Origin: Emticicia agri
GTDB lineage: Bacteria; Bacteroidota; Bacteroidia; Cytophagales; Spirosomataceae
Assembly (NCBI GenBank): GCA_945860265.1
Contig: CAMAQF010000001.1
Coordinates: 124,001-188,000 of the forward strand
Length of the DNA: 64,000 bases
Direction of reading: 5' to 3'
A model generated the notes under the pieces. The model had not been told where the DNA came from. It was given only the letters and a program-made list of their open reading frames with translations, and made no database searches. Positions 55,097 to 63,760 of the stretch are shown here, piece after piece; positions within the stretch are counted from its first letter, which is position 1, and the number at the start of each line of letters is the position of its first letter. Both the position numbers and the translations under genes were made by a program.

Positions 55097-57316
55097 TTAA
55101 AGTCTCACTTTCACTGCCAACAAAAAGTTTGTACCTGCTTGTGGATAGTAGAAGTTTTCGGTAGTTACTTGATTATCGTAGATATAGCTATAAGTATAGC
55201 CATTTGATTCATACAAGTGATTAAAAATATTATTGACTAGTAAACTGAAAGTCAACTCTTTGACAAACTTAGGTTTCAGCGAATAACTCGCTCTAATATC
55301 ATTCACAAAAAACGCATTAAGACTTCGGTTATCGTCGGCTGTATTATCCAAATATTGCTTACTTACGTATTTAGTCATCAATGCTAACTCCACGTTTTTG
55401 GTGGGTGCATAAAAAATTTGTCCGCCAGAAATCATGTTTGGCGAGAACGAAATGTCGGTTTTAGCAAACTTATTAATTTTATCAGCATCGCCGTCGTAGT
55501 TGACCACGGTTTCTGTAAAATCCTTAATTTTATTTTGGCTTAAAGTAGTATTAGCTACCAATTTCCATTTTTCAGCTAACTTGACAGTTGCCGATAATTC
55601 TAAACCAGCACGATAACTTTTAGGAACATTTACCCTAATCGCCTCTCCTACTCCATTTATTTGTCCCGTAAGTACTAATTGATTTTTGTAATTCATGTAA
55701 TAGAAATTAGCATCAAAACTCAATTTTGTTCCTGCCAAACGATAACCAACTTCTAAATCTTGTAGATTTTCGGCCAAAGGTGCTTTAGGAGCATTATCCA
55801 CAAAATCTTGACGGCTTGGCTCCTTATTTCCAACCGCATACGACGCGTACACCGAAGTGTTTTTGTTTACTTGATAGTTCATACCAAATTTCGGATTAAA
55901 AAATTGATAGTGCGAAAACCCGCCCGCAGACTTTTGTGTAATATCTTGGCGTTTATCTCCAGTACCTTTCATAGTATAATCTACGGTTCTATACTGTAAA
56001 TCAGCAAAGAAATTCAATGCTTCTGACATTTGATAATAGCCCTTTGTGTAGATATTAAAATCTGTTTTTAAAGCATTACTTTCGTACCAACGATAACGTA
56101 AATCGGCCGTTGAAGCATTTTTAGCCCAAATAATTTCACCAAAATGGTCGCCATCGTATTTATTCCAAGCACCGCCAATATTTGCTGAAAACTTTTTATT
56201 AGATTGATAATCAAGCGAATATGTTGCTCCATAAAAATCATTATTCAACCATTTACGACGAATAATATCTGTTTGCTTAAGCGTCGTTGTACCTATCACG
56301 ACATTTGGCAAACCATAATTTAAATATTTATCTTCTGGCTTAAATTGCTCATAAAAACCTCTTCCTTTGGTATAATGAAGTATCGGATTGAATGCCCAAT
56401 TATTATTTAATTTAAACGAAGAAATCAACTGATAATGGTCTTGCTGATAATCATCGACTTGGTTATCATAAGTGTAAAAATTGAAAGTACGATTAGTTTT
56501 TAATAAACTTTCTGGCACACCTTCCCAAGCCTGATAGGTTTTTTCTTTTCCAGAAAAAGCATTAAAACGTACAAAGTTATATTTACCATAATACCCTGCC
56601 GAAACATAAAACGATTTTAGGTCAGAAGAAGCACGATCGATATAGCCGTCAGAACTCAGTTTCGACAAACGAGCATCAACCACGAAGTGACCATTCAACA
56701 AGCCTGTACTTGCCAAAACATTTGTTTTAAGGGTATTAAATGACCCAACAGTAAAATTAGTTTCTCCGTAAGCATCTTGCTCATAACCCAAAGTATTGAT
56801 ATTAATACTTGCCCCAAATGCCCCTGCACCGTTGGTCGAAGTTCCTACTCCGCGTTGCACCTGAATACTTTGTGCGGACGAAGCAAAATCGGGCATATTC
56901 ACCCAATATGTTCCTTGCGACTCAGAATCATTATAAGGCACGCCATTTAGCGTTACGTTGATACGCGTCGGGTCGGTGCCCCGAATACGAATACCAGTAT
57001 AGCCCACGCCCGCACCGGCATCCGAACTCACAACTACCGAAGGCAATTGATTGAGCAAAAATGGCATATCTTGCCCCAAATTAACTTTTTTGATGTCTTT
57101 TCGATAAACATTCGTAAAAGCCATACCCGTTTTTTGATTGGCACGAGTAGCATTTACAACCACATCATTGAGTTGTCGAATTGAAGTAGAATCTTGAGCA
57201 TTTACAATTATCAATGAACAATTACCTATTATCAGAGAAATAATAAATTTTCTGATTAATACGTCAAATCGTTGATAATTGATAATTGATAATTGAAACG
57301 TTGTTAATTTTTTCAT
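55097..57316 (-). CDS. TonB-dependent receptor for thiamine or a precursor
   Basis: 739 residues from the ATG at 57316. After a long signal region (cleavage near IIVNAQDSTS) there is no extra domain: a plug (LNDVVVNATRANQKTGMAFT, GAGVGYTGIRIRGTDPTRIN, GAFGASININTL) is followed by a barrel with end LLAVKVRL. The key evidence for substrate is a TPP riboswitch about 165 bases upstream on the same strand. Riboswitch-controlled receptors of this type are known as thiamine transporters in Bacteroides. A 7-bp tandem repeat lies between start and signal core. Confidence 0.85.
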   Translation of the reverse strand: MKKLTTFQLSIINYQRFDVLIRKFIISLIIGNCSLIIVNAQDSTSIRQLNDVVVNATRANQKTGMAFTNVYRKDIKKVNLGQDMPFLLNQLPSVVVSSDAGAGVGYTGIRIRGTDPTRINVTLNGVPYNDSESQGTYWVNMPDFASSAQSIQVQRGVGTSTNGAGAFGASININTLGYEQDAYGETNFTVGSFNTLKTNVLASTGLLNGHFVVDARLSKLSSDGYIDRASSDLKSFYVSAGYYGKYNFVRFNAFSGKEKTYQAWEGVPESLLKTNRTFNFYTYDNQVDDYQQDHYQLISSFKLNNNWAFNPILHYTKGRGFYEQFKPEDKYLNYGLPNVVIGTTTLKQTDIIRRKWLNNDFYGATYSLDYQSNKKFSANIGGAWNKYDGDHFGEIIWAKNASTADLRYRWYESNALKTDFNIYTKGYYQMSEALNFFADLQYRTVDYTMKGTGDKRQDITQKSAGGFSHYQFFNPKFGMNYQVNKNTSVYASYAVGNKEPSRQDFVDNAPKAPLAENLQDLEVGYRLAGTKLSFDANFYYMNYKNQLVLTGQINGVGEAIRVNVPKSYRAGLELSATVKLAEKWKLVANTTLSQNKIKDFTETVVNYDGDADKINKFAKTDISFSPNMISGGQIFYAPTKNVELALMTKYVSKQYLDNTADDNRSLNAFFVNDIRASYSLKPKFVKELTFSLLVNNIFNHLYESNGYTYSYIYDNQVTTENFYYPQAGTNFLLAVKVRL
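57273..57297. repeat. 7-bp tandem repeat in the 5' end of the TonB-receptor gene
   Basis: TTGATAA is present three times in a row plus part of a fourth, translated as QLSIINYQ on the minus strand. The same unit occurs two and a half times before mutL (60033-60050). Confidence 0.6.
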
Positions 57317-57479
57317 TGTTTTTGAAAGTTTTAACAACAGGAAAAAGGAGCAAAATCCTGTCGAAACTGCATAAGTCGCACGGAGATTCCGTTGGCTTGC
57401 TGTTTTTGGTTAGACAAAATTTTAAATTCATTAAATTTAAGTACATTTCCGAAAGTCATGACTTTCCTAAATGCACTCT

Positions 57480-57560
57480 ATTTCCCTGCGGCGGCATTAT
57501 CCGTGTACAGGTTCAATGGGTATAATCTCAGCCCGTTATATTAAGGCACCCCTTTTGAGA
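57480..57560 (-). promoter_or_regulatory. TPP (thiamine pyrophosphate) riboswitch
   Basis: On the minus strand: GGGGTGCC, then GGCTGAGAT, TACCCATTGAACCTG, ACACGGATAATGCC and GCAGGGAA. These are the conserved blocks of the THI element in the right order and spacing. It lies in the leader of the receptor gene and would shut it off when TPP is plentiful. The arm lengths are short, as usual in Bacteroidota. Very sure. Confidence 0.95.
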
Positions 57561-57712
57561 TAAGTTATACAAAGTAAACGTTTTTTTAGAAAACTTGTTT
57601 ATATTAGTGTAGAAATTTATCATAAAAACAAGTTCAATTACCTTCAAATTACTGATTATAAACCATTTGTATTTCAATTGATTGAATTAAACAACAAGCC
57701 CACGAGAGATTT

Positions 57713-58009
57713 ATGAGCCAATTTATGGTAGAGTTTGATTTGCCAAACCCATTTCCAGAGAAATTAATTATAAAAATTCCACAACAAAGGATGATGGTAA
57801 ATCAGCTTTTGGAAGATGGGAAAATACAATCTTATGCACTCTCGATGGAGCGTGACCGCCTTTGGTGTGTAGTCAATGCCGATGACGAATTGGAAGTAAT
57901 GCGAATTATCGGAGAATTTCCATTGATTGATTTTATGCAACCCACTATTACCGAACTAATGTTCAATAATGCAATCGTGATGAAAGTACCCGCATTTTCG
58001 TTGAATTAA
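57713..58009 (+). CDS. Small protein with muconolactone-isomerase-like ferredoxin fold
   Basis: 98 residues, no signal. MSQFMVEFDLPNPFPEKLII starts a strand; VNQLLEDGKIQSYALSMERDRLWCVVNADDELEVMRIIGEFPLIDFM has the helix and the FPLxxFM motif of the dimeric alpha/beta barrel family, similar in layout to muconolactone delta-isomerase and YciI-like proteins. Catalytic residues are not clear, so enzyme activity is open. Ends 15 bases before the barnase-like gene but on the same strand, so possibly co-transcribed. Confidence 0.6.
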   Translation: MSQFMVEFDLPNPFPEKLIIKIPQQRMMVNQLLEDGKIQSYALSMERDRLWCVVNADDELEVMRIIGEFPLIDFMQPTITELMFNNAIVMKVPAFSLN

Positions 58010-58024
58010 ATATAGAATAGTCTC

Positions 58025-58495
58025 ATGAATACAATTTTGAAAAACATACTTTTAATGCTACTGCTTACAAGCCAAACTCTTTTGGGTTGTCGCCAAGCAA
58101 GCAAACAAGAGTCTTTTAAATCCACTGTGCCATCTGCTCAACAAACGGAGAAAAAAGAAAAGGAGACCAAGACTAAGAGAAAAACTGATAAGAAAGACAA
58201 TGATTATCAGACAAATAAACAAAATAAGATTCCGCAGAAAGTTTATGAAGTGCTTAAGTATGTTAAAGAAAATGGTACTGCACCCGATGGCTACGTTGGT
58301 GGACGTAAATTTGGAAATTATGAAAAACAACTTCCGCAAAAAGATGAAAACGGTCGCCGAATAAATTACCAAGAATGGGATGTTAATCCAAAGCAGAAAG
58401 GTAGAAACAGAGGAACTGAACGACTTGTAACTGGCTCAAATAGTAAAGCGTATTTTACCAAAAATCACTATAAAAGTTTTATCGAAATCGAATAA
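58025..58495 (+). CDS. Barnase-family ribonuclease lipoprotein
   Basis: 156 residues. Signal peptide with lipid Cys22 (TLLGC), then about 45 Lys/Glu/Thr-rich linker residues, then a microbial RNase (N1/T1/barnase) domain from about 70: VYEVLKYVKENGTAPDGYVG, RRINYQEWDVN with catalytic Glu117, RGTERLVTGSNSKAYFTKNHYKSFIEI with Arg133 and His148. These match Glu73, Arg87 (or 83) and His102 of barnase in place. A secreted, membrane-tethered guanyl-specific RNase is unusual. The next gene encodes its inhibitor. Confidence 0.88.
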   Translation: MNTILKNILLMLLLTSQTLLGCRQASKQESFKSTVPSAQQTEKKEKETKTKRKTDKKDNDYQTNKQNKIPQKVYEVLKYVKENGTAPDGYVGGRKFGNYEKQLPQKDENGRRINYQEWDVNPKQKGRNRGTERLVTGSNSKAYFTKNHYKSFIEIE

Positions 58496-58547
58496 TTGTG
58501 GCATAAACCAATTGTTCGCCATAAAATATTATTTTAATTTAAAATCA

Positions 58548-58970
58548 ATGGCTAATTTCCTTATAAGCAATAATTTAGAATCACTAAACGGCTATTATAT
58601 CGCAAAGATTGATGGGTCAAAAGCACATACATTAAGGGGGTTCTACGAAGAAGTTGCCAAAGCTCTTAATTTTCCCGAATACTTTGGTTTTAATCTCGAT
58701 TCGTTCGACGAAATGCTTAATGATTTGTCGTGGTTTGAGCAGACTAAAATTGCGATTTATATCACAAATTCAGAGTCATTCGTAGAAAAAGAACGAAATC
58801 CTGATAAATTACCAACTTTGCTTGATTTGCTCGATGCCACTTGCGAAGACTGGGAATGGAGTGATGAAGAAGACGAACGCCCGAAAAAAGAATTGATTAT
58901 AGCATTTTCGCCAAGCGAACGAATTACAAAACTACTTGATAGTCAGGAGATTAGTTATGATATGAAATAA
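58548..58970 (+). CDS. Barstar-family ribonuclease inhibitor
   Basis: 140 residues from the ATG at 58548 (the frame opens 12 codons earlier, but those residues are unlike the family). YYIAKIDGSKAHTLRGFYEEVAKALNFPEYFGFNLDSFDEMLNDLSW is the barstar core; Tyr/Trp and Asp residues of the GFNxDxxDExLxDL-type loop that plug the RNase active site are present. Located 52 bases after the barnase-like gene; expected to protect the cytoplasm before export of the RNase. Confidence 0.9.
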   Translation: MANFLISNNLESLNGYYIAKIDGSKAHTLRGFYEEVAKALNFPEYFGFNLDSFDEMLNDLSWFEQTKIAIYITNSESFVEKERNPDKLPTLLDLLDATCEDWEWSDEEDERPKKELIIAFSPSERITKLLDSQEISYDMK

Positions 58971-59167
58971 AGTATTAAACAACTTTATACATGATTATTA
59001 ATTGCAATAATTTCGCAGCTTTTGAAGTTCATTCTTCAATTGTATTCAAAAGTTCATCTACTATTTCCATTTTCTTAAAATCAGTTAAAATCTGCGTTGC
59101 TTGCATCCGTTTTATCTTTATGCTATTTTCTTGAGCGATGAACCTATTTTTGTAAAATTTCGGGCAA

Positions 59168-59206
59168 ATAAAAACTCTCATAAAATTTTTACGAGAGTTT
59201 TTATAT
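59168..59206. terminator. Bidirectional terminator
   Basis: AAAAACTCTC pairs with GAGAGTTTTT; directly beyond the stop of the DUF2911 gene. Confidence 0.85.
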
Positions 59207-59217
59207 TTACCGCATAT

Positions 59218-59742
59218 TTACAAACTAATCGGTACTTTTACTTCAGTATTATCCCAACGCAAAATCATTTCTGCACCAGTAGCCGCAGCGGCAAAATCAA
59301 TTTTAAATTGTTCTATTAATTCGGCTGATTTTCCAACAGGCACTTCCACACGCACTACATCTTTTTTCTCATCATAAGTGGTTCCCCATTGTCCAATTTC
59401 ACTGTTTAAAATTACAGTCCATTTATCAGCATTCGGAATCGTCCAAAGTGTATATTTCCCTGCTTTTAGAGTTTTATCGCCTATTTTAATATCTTGTTTT
59501 ACATCAAAAATCGTGGCTTCGTTTGCACCTGTACGCCAAACTTGGCCATAAGGTAATAGTTTTCCGAAAATCTCACGCCCTTTTTTATAAGGTCGGCTGT
59601 AATCAACTTGTACGGTCAATCCATTTTGGTCGAAATTAGTGGTTTCGGCTGGGCTTTTACTTTTGGTAAAACTTTTCAAACCAAAGAAAGCAATCACCAA
59701 AACGACCGCAATAATCAAAATAATTTTTACGATTTTATTCAT
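59218..59742 (-). CDS. DUF2911 domain protein, membrane-anchored
   Basis: 174 residues from the ATG at 59742. Signal anchor (about 3-25, IVKIILIIAVVLVIAFFGLK), then the DUF2911 beta-sandwich: YSRPYKKGREIFGKLLPYGQVWRTGANEATIF is the family signature, and KLKAGKYTLWTIP is its second conserved block (here KTLKAGKYTLWTIPNADKWT). Function unknown; common in Bacteroidota. Monocistronic. Confidence 0.92.
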   Translation of the reverse strand: MNKIVKIILIIAVVLVIAFFGLKSFTKSKSPAETTNFDQNGLTVQVDYSRPYKKGREIFGKLLPYGQVWRTGANEATIFDVKQDIKIGDKTLKAGKYTLWTIPNADKWTVILNSEIGQWGTTYDEKKDVVRVEVPVGKSAELIEQFKIDFAAAATGAEMILRWDNTEVKVPISL

Positions 59743-60032
59743 TTTTGAGAAAGGTTTAATTTTATTAAGAAACAAGACATTGTATTAGAATAGTTCAATG
59801 AAAACTCCACATAATGCTTTCTTATTCCATAAATGGCTAAAATATATTTCGGCTTCCCTAACCTTAAAAGTCTATTTTAGGGTTTCCCGTAAAAAAAATC
59901 AGATTATTCAATGATTTCCCCTCGAAAAGCGACAAATTTGTACTAAGAGAACAGTTTTGGTTTTTTTAATGTTTTGAAGTTGATCCTTAGCTAAGGACTG
60001 ATAAACGGAGTGCAGCCCAGCGAATGCCGCCC

Positions 60033-60050
60033 GTTGATAATTGATAATTG
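60033..60050. repeat. 7-bp tandem repeat before mutL
   Basis: TTGATAA repeated two and a half times just before the ATG at 60056; see 57273. The rest of the 280-base gap upstream shows nothing else. Confidence 0.5.
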
Positions 60051-60055
60051 AATCT

Positions 60056-61999
60056 ATGCTTGATATTATTCATTTACTACCCGACTCGATAGCCAATCAG
60101 ATTGCGGCAGGTGAAGTAGTGCAACGACCAGCGTCGGTAGTGAAAGAGCTTATGGAAAACTCGATTGACGCTCAGGCCAATTATATACAGTTGATTGTAA
60201 AAGATGCTGGTCGCACGCTCATTCAAGTAATTGACGACGGCATGGGAATGTCGGCTACTGATGCTCGTATGAGTTTTGAGCGGCACGCCACTTCAAAAAT
60301 TCGCACCGCTGATGACCTTTTTTCGATTCTGACGATGGGTTTTCGTGGCGAGGCATTGGCTTCTATTGCGGCCATCTCCCAAGTAGAATTACGCAGCCGC
60401 CGAATGATTGACGAAGTAGGCACAATGATTCGTATCGAAGGCTCAGAAATAAATAGCCAAGAGTCAGTTTCCTGCACAAAAGGCACGAATTTTCAAGTAA
60501 AAAACCTATTTTTTAATGTTCCTGCTCGACGAAACTTTCTAAAATCGAATCCCGTCGAGATGAAACATATTCTTGATGAATTCCAAAGAGTTTCGTTGGC
60601 TCACCCAGAAATTACTTTTACACTTTATCATAATGATGTAGAAGTTTATAACCTTCCTGCGGGAAAACTTAGCCGAAGAATTGTTGATATTTTCGGAAAA
60701 ACTTACCGAGAACAACTGGCAAGTTGCGAAGAAGAAACGCCATTTGTGAATATTTCGGGCTACTTAGGCAAACCAGAATCAGCAAAAAAAGGGCGTGGTG
60801 AACAGTTTTTCTTTGTAAATAAACGTTTTATCAAGCACAATTATTTACACCATGCCGTTCTGAGTGCTTTTGAGTCAACGATTCCGGAGGGTAGCAGCCC
60901 ATTTTATGTGTTGTTTATCGAAATCAATCCTTCGCACATTGATATAAATATTCATCCGACTAAAACTGAGATAAAATTTGACGACGAACGAGCCGTTTAT
61001 GCCATTATTCGCTCGGCAGTCCGAAGAGCCATCGGAGTTTATAATCTTACCCCTACGATAGATTTTGATTCGGATATAAATTTTGCAAATCTGACGAATA
61101 CCAATCGTTTCAGCGATTCGCCAAATCCAGTTAAGCCTTCATTTTCGGGTTTAAACGATTTTGAAAATGCTCGTAATTCATCACAGCAAGGCACTTATCA
61201 GCCACAACAAGTTGATCATTATCGAGAAAAACGGGGTGCCGTCCAACGGGGTGCCGGCCAACGCGATAACGCATCTTCAACTCCCGAAAATTGGCGAAAA
61301 CTTTTTGAAGGTTTAGAGAGCTTTAAACCTAATAATCAATCAACTTTGGGGTTTGATTCAGAACAAATGACTATGGGAAGTAAGGCCAACGTTATTTCGG
61401 ACGAAAGCCGCAGAATTGCGGAAATACAAGAAATTAGTGCGATTCAGATACAAAATCGTTTTATAATAGCCCAAGCCAAAAGTGGATTGATGCTCATCGA
61501 CCAGCGAGCGGCTTATGAGCGAATTTTATACGAAAAATATTATAACAATTTAAATAATAAAAAATCGTTTACTCAACAACTCCTCTTTCCAAAAACCTTA
61601 GATTTACAACCATCCGATTATCAGTTGGTTATAGAAATTCAAGAGGAGATAAAGGCATTGGGCTTTTCGTTTGAAGAATTTGGACAGCATACTATTAAAA
61701 TTAATGGTGTTCCGCCTGAAGTACAAGAAGAAAACGAAAAAGAGATTTTTGAGGGTTTAGTACAACAATTTAAAACTAATCAGACTGATTTACAGTTAGA
61801 TAGAATAGAAAACGTAGCACGTTCGTTTTCGAAGCGTTCGTCATCGAAATACATGGGTGAACTCTCAATAATTGAGATAAACCTGCTGATTCACCAGCTT
61901 TTTGAGACCGCCTTGCCGAGCTACACACCTAATGGTGAACCAATTATGACAATTTTGTCATTAGACCAACTAGCCGAATTACTGAATCACAAACAGTAA
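60056..61999 (+). CDS. mutL: DNA mismatch repair protein MutL
   Basis: 647 residues from the ATG at 60056, which starts MLDIIHLLPDSIANQIAAGEVVQRPASVVKELMENSIDAQA, the usual GHKL opening; the frame itself opens five codons before. Further ATPase motifs are DDGMGM and GFRGEALASI. The linker (about 350-440) contains two GAVQRG/GAGQRD repeats. The C-terminal domain has DQRAAYERILYE, matching the endonuclease motif DQHAxxExxxxE except His to Arg, so nicking activity is uncertain. Coordinates repair after MutS recognises a mismatch. Confidence 0.95.
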   Translation: MLDIIHLLPDSIANQIAAGEVVQRPASVVKELMENSIDAQANYIQLIVKDAGRTLIQVIDDGMGMSATDARMSFERHATSKIRTADDLFSILTMGFRGEALASIAAISQVELRSRRMIDEVGTMIRIEGSEINSQESVSCTKGTNFQVKNLFFNVPARRNFLKSNPVEMKHILDEFQRVSLAHPEITFTLYHNDVEVYNLPAGKLSRRIVDIFGKTYREQLASCEEETPFVNISGYLGKPESAKKGRGEQFFFVNKRFIKHNYLHHAVLSAFESTIPEGSSPFYVLFIEINPSHIDINIHPTKTEIKFDDERAVYAIIRSAVRRAIGVYNLTPTIDFDSDINFANLTNTNRFSDSPNPVKPSFSGLNDFENARNSSQQGTYQPQQVDHYREKRGAVQRGAGQRDNASSTPENWRKLFEGLESFKPNNQSTLGFDSEQMTMGSKANVISDESRRIAEIQEISAIQIQNRFIIAQAKSGLMLIDQRAAYERILYEKYYNNLNNKKSFTQQLLFPKTLDLQPSDYQLVIEIQEEIKALGFSFEEFGQHTIKINGVPPEVQEENEKEIFEGLVQQFKTNQTDLQLDRIENVARSFSKRSSSKYMGELSIIEINLLIHQLFETALPSYTPNGEPIMTILSLDQLAELLNHKQ

Positions 62000-62041
62000 T
62001 TTTAAGTTTAACGAAAAAGCTTTTTTAACCAAAATTACGAT

Positions 62042-62680
62042 ATGTTTCAAGTTACACCTGTTGTTCGTAACTTATTGATAGCAAATATTGCTGTTTATTT
62101 AGTACAGAGTTTTTTGAGAATTGATTTAGCCACAATTTTTGGTTATCATACATTTTCGCTACAAGAAATGGGGCTTTTCAACCCTATTCAGGTTTTTACG
62201 TATATGTTTCTGCATTCAGGCACGAGTCATATTTTTAGTAATATGTTTGGTTTGTTTATGTTTGGTCCGATGCTAGAAAATTTCTTAGGTAGCAAGCGTT
62301 TTTTGATTTTATATATTGTGTCAGGAGTTGGAGCGTGTTTACTTCATGGAGGCATCAGTCTTTACGAAATTTCTCAATTTCCTCTTGATTCTGCCGAATA
62401 TACAATGATGATGAGTACTCCTATGGTTGGAGCTTCGGGAGCGATTTTTGGAATGTTGGGAGCTTTTGCAAGATTATTTCCGAATACTGAAATGATAATT
62501 TTTCCGCTTCCAATACCTGTCAAGGCAAAATATTTAGTATCTTTATATGCACTTTTCGAGATTTTCTCGGGTTTCTACAACGTTATGCCTGGCGTTGCAC
62601 ATTTTGCCCACATAGGTGGCTTGATTTTTGGAATATTATTGATTAATTACTGGAACAAAAAAAAGGATAGATTTTACTAG
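62042..62680 (+). CDS. Rhomboid-family intramembrane serine protease (first)
   Basis: 212 residues, six membrane helices. Ser132 in GASGAIFGMLGAF (the GxSG motif) and His190 in FAHIGGLIFG form the catalytic dyad; FLHSGTSHIFSNMFGLFMFGPMLE carries the conserved loop His and Asn. Cleaves membrane helices of unknown substrates. The next rhomboid gene starts two bases after the stop, so they are one operon. Confidence 0.93.
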   Translation: MFQVTPVVRNLLIANIAVYLVQSFLRIDLATIFGYHTFSLQEMGLFNPIQVFTYMFLHSGTSHIFSNMFGLFMFGPMLENFLGSKRFLILYIVSGVGACLLHGGISLYEISQFPLDSAEYTMMMSTPMVGASGAIFGMLGAFARLFPNTEMIIFPLPIPVKAKYLVSLYALFEIFSGFYNVMPGVAHFAHIGGLIFGILLINYWNKKKDRFY

Positions 62681-62682
62681 CA

Positions 62683-63591
62683 GTGGCAAGTTTCATAGAC
62701 GACATAAAAAGTCCATTTAGGAAAGGAAATACATTGGTGCAACTCATGCTCATCAATGCTGCAGTTTTTTTGTCTCTGATTTTAATAGGTTTTATCTTTT
62801 CTTTTTCCCCTAGTGGTGGATTAATCAAAAAAACCATCGCTGATAATTTTGATTTGATTGCTCCAATTAATTCTTTTATCCGCAAACCTTGGACTCTCCT
62901 TACCTATTGCTTTACGCACGACGGTTTTTTTCATTTACTGTTCAATATGCTTTCGTTGTTTTGGTTTGGAACTTTGGTACAAGAGTTTGTCGGAAGTAGA
63001 AAATTATTAAATATTTATCTGATTGGTGGAATAATCAGCGGTTTGATTTACGTAGCTGTTTATAATTTATTGGCTTTATCGCCTAAGATAAACAATATTA
63101 GTCCAACTATTTTAGGTGCTTCAGCGGCGGTTTATGCGGTGATGTTTGCAGCCGTTGCTTTGCTTCCCGAATATGAGTTTTATTTATTTGGAATTATACT
63201 TATTAAAATCAAATACCTCGCTGGGGCTTTCTTGATAATATCGTTTGTAGTACCAAGTAGTGGAGTCTCTCATTTAGGCGGAGCAATAGCTGGTTATTCA
63301 TACATTTATTTATTACGTCGAGGCACAGATTTAGGAAGTCCGATAGAAGCCGTTAGCTATTGGTGGAGCAACCTTTGGAAACCAAAACAAAAAGTAAAAA
63401 TTCCGCAAAGAAAATACAGCGAGTCAACGGTTGCGAACAAAAATGGCAGTAATTCAAACGCTGATGCTAATTATTTCCCTGACCAAGATGAAGTAGATTC
63501 TATTTTGGATAAAATAGGCAAATCAGGATACGAAAGTCTAACAAAAGAAGAAAAGCAAAAACTCTACCGAGCAAGTCAAAAGAAAGATTAA
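62683..63591 (+). CDS. Rhomboid-family protein (second, GTG start)
   Basis: 302 residues. GTG at 62683 is two bases after the previous stop; no ATG is available before LMLINAA (helix 1). Ser147 lies in GASAAVYAVMF, where the usual GxSG is GASA, and His197 in GVSHLGGAIAG. TYCFTHDGFFHLLFNMLSLFWFG holds the family's loop His and Asn. The extra 80 residues at the C-terminus are polar with a conserved-looking end (DQDEVDSILDKIGKSGYESLTKEEKQKLYRASQ), as in many Bacteroidota homologues. The dyad is kept, so activity is likely. Confidence 0.9.
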   Translation: MASFIDDIKSPFRKGNTLVQLMLINAAVFLSLILIGFIFSFSPSGGLIKKTIADNFDLIAPINSFIRKPWTLLTYCFTHDGFFHLLFNMLSLFWFGTLVQEFVGSRKLLNIYLIGGIISGLIYVAVYNLLALSPKINNISPTILGASAAVYAVMFAAVALLPEYEFYLFGIILIKIKYLAGAFLIISFVVPSSGVSHLGGAIAGYSYIYLLRRGTDLGSPIEAVSYWWSNLWKPKQKVKIPQRKYSESTVANKNGSNSNADANYFPDQDEVDSILDKIGKSGYESLTKEEKQKLYRASQKKD

Positions 63592-63760
63592 AATTTCTAA
63601 ATTTTCTGTACATTTGTAATCTATTGCAAACTTCAAAGGCTAAACCTTTTAAGATTGAAAAAGTAATGTTTACCTATGAGTAAATTTTCCTTTTCAAATC
63701 GAACAATTTTAGCTCTACTAAGTTTTAAAAAGACAATCTAACCTTTATTGGTCAAAAGAT

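Noticed and set aside
59029-59181. 50-codon minus-strand frame MRVFICPKFYKNRFIAQENS and onward, after the barstar gene
   Set aside because: Its ATG lies inside the terminator hairpin of the DUF2911 gene and I see no family; probably chance.
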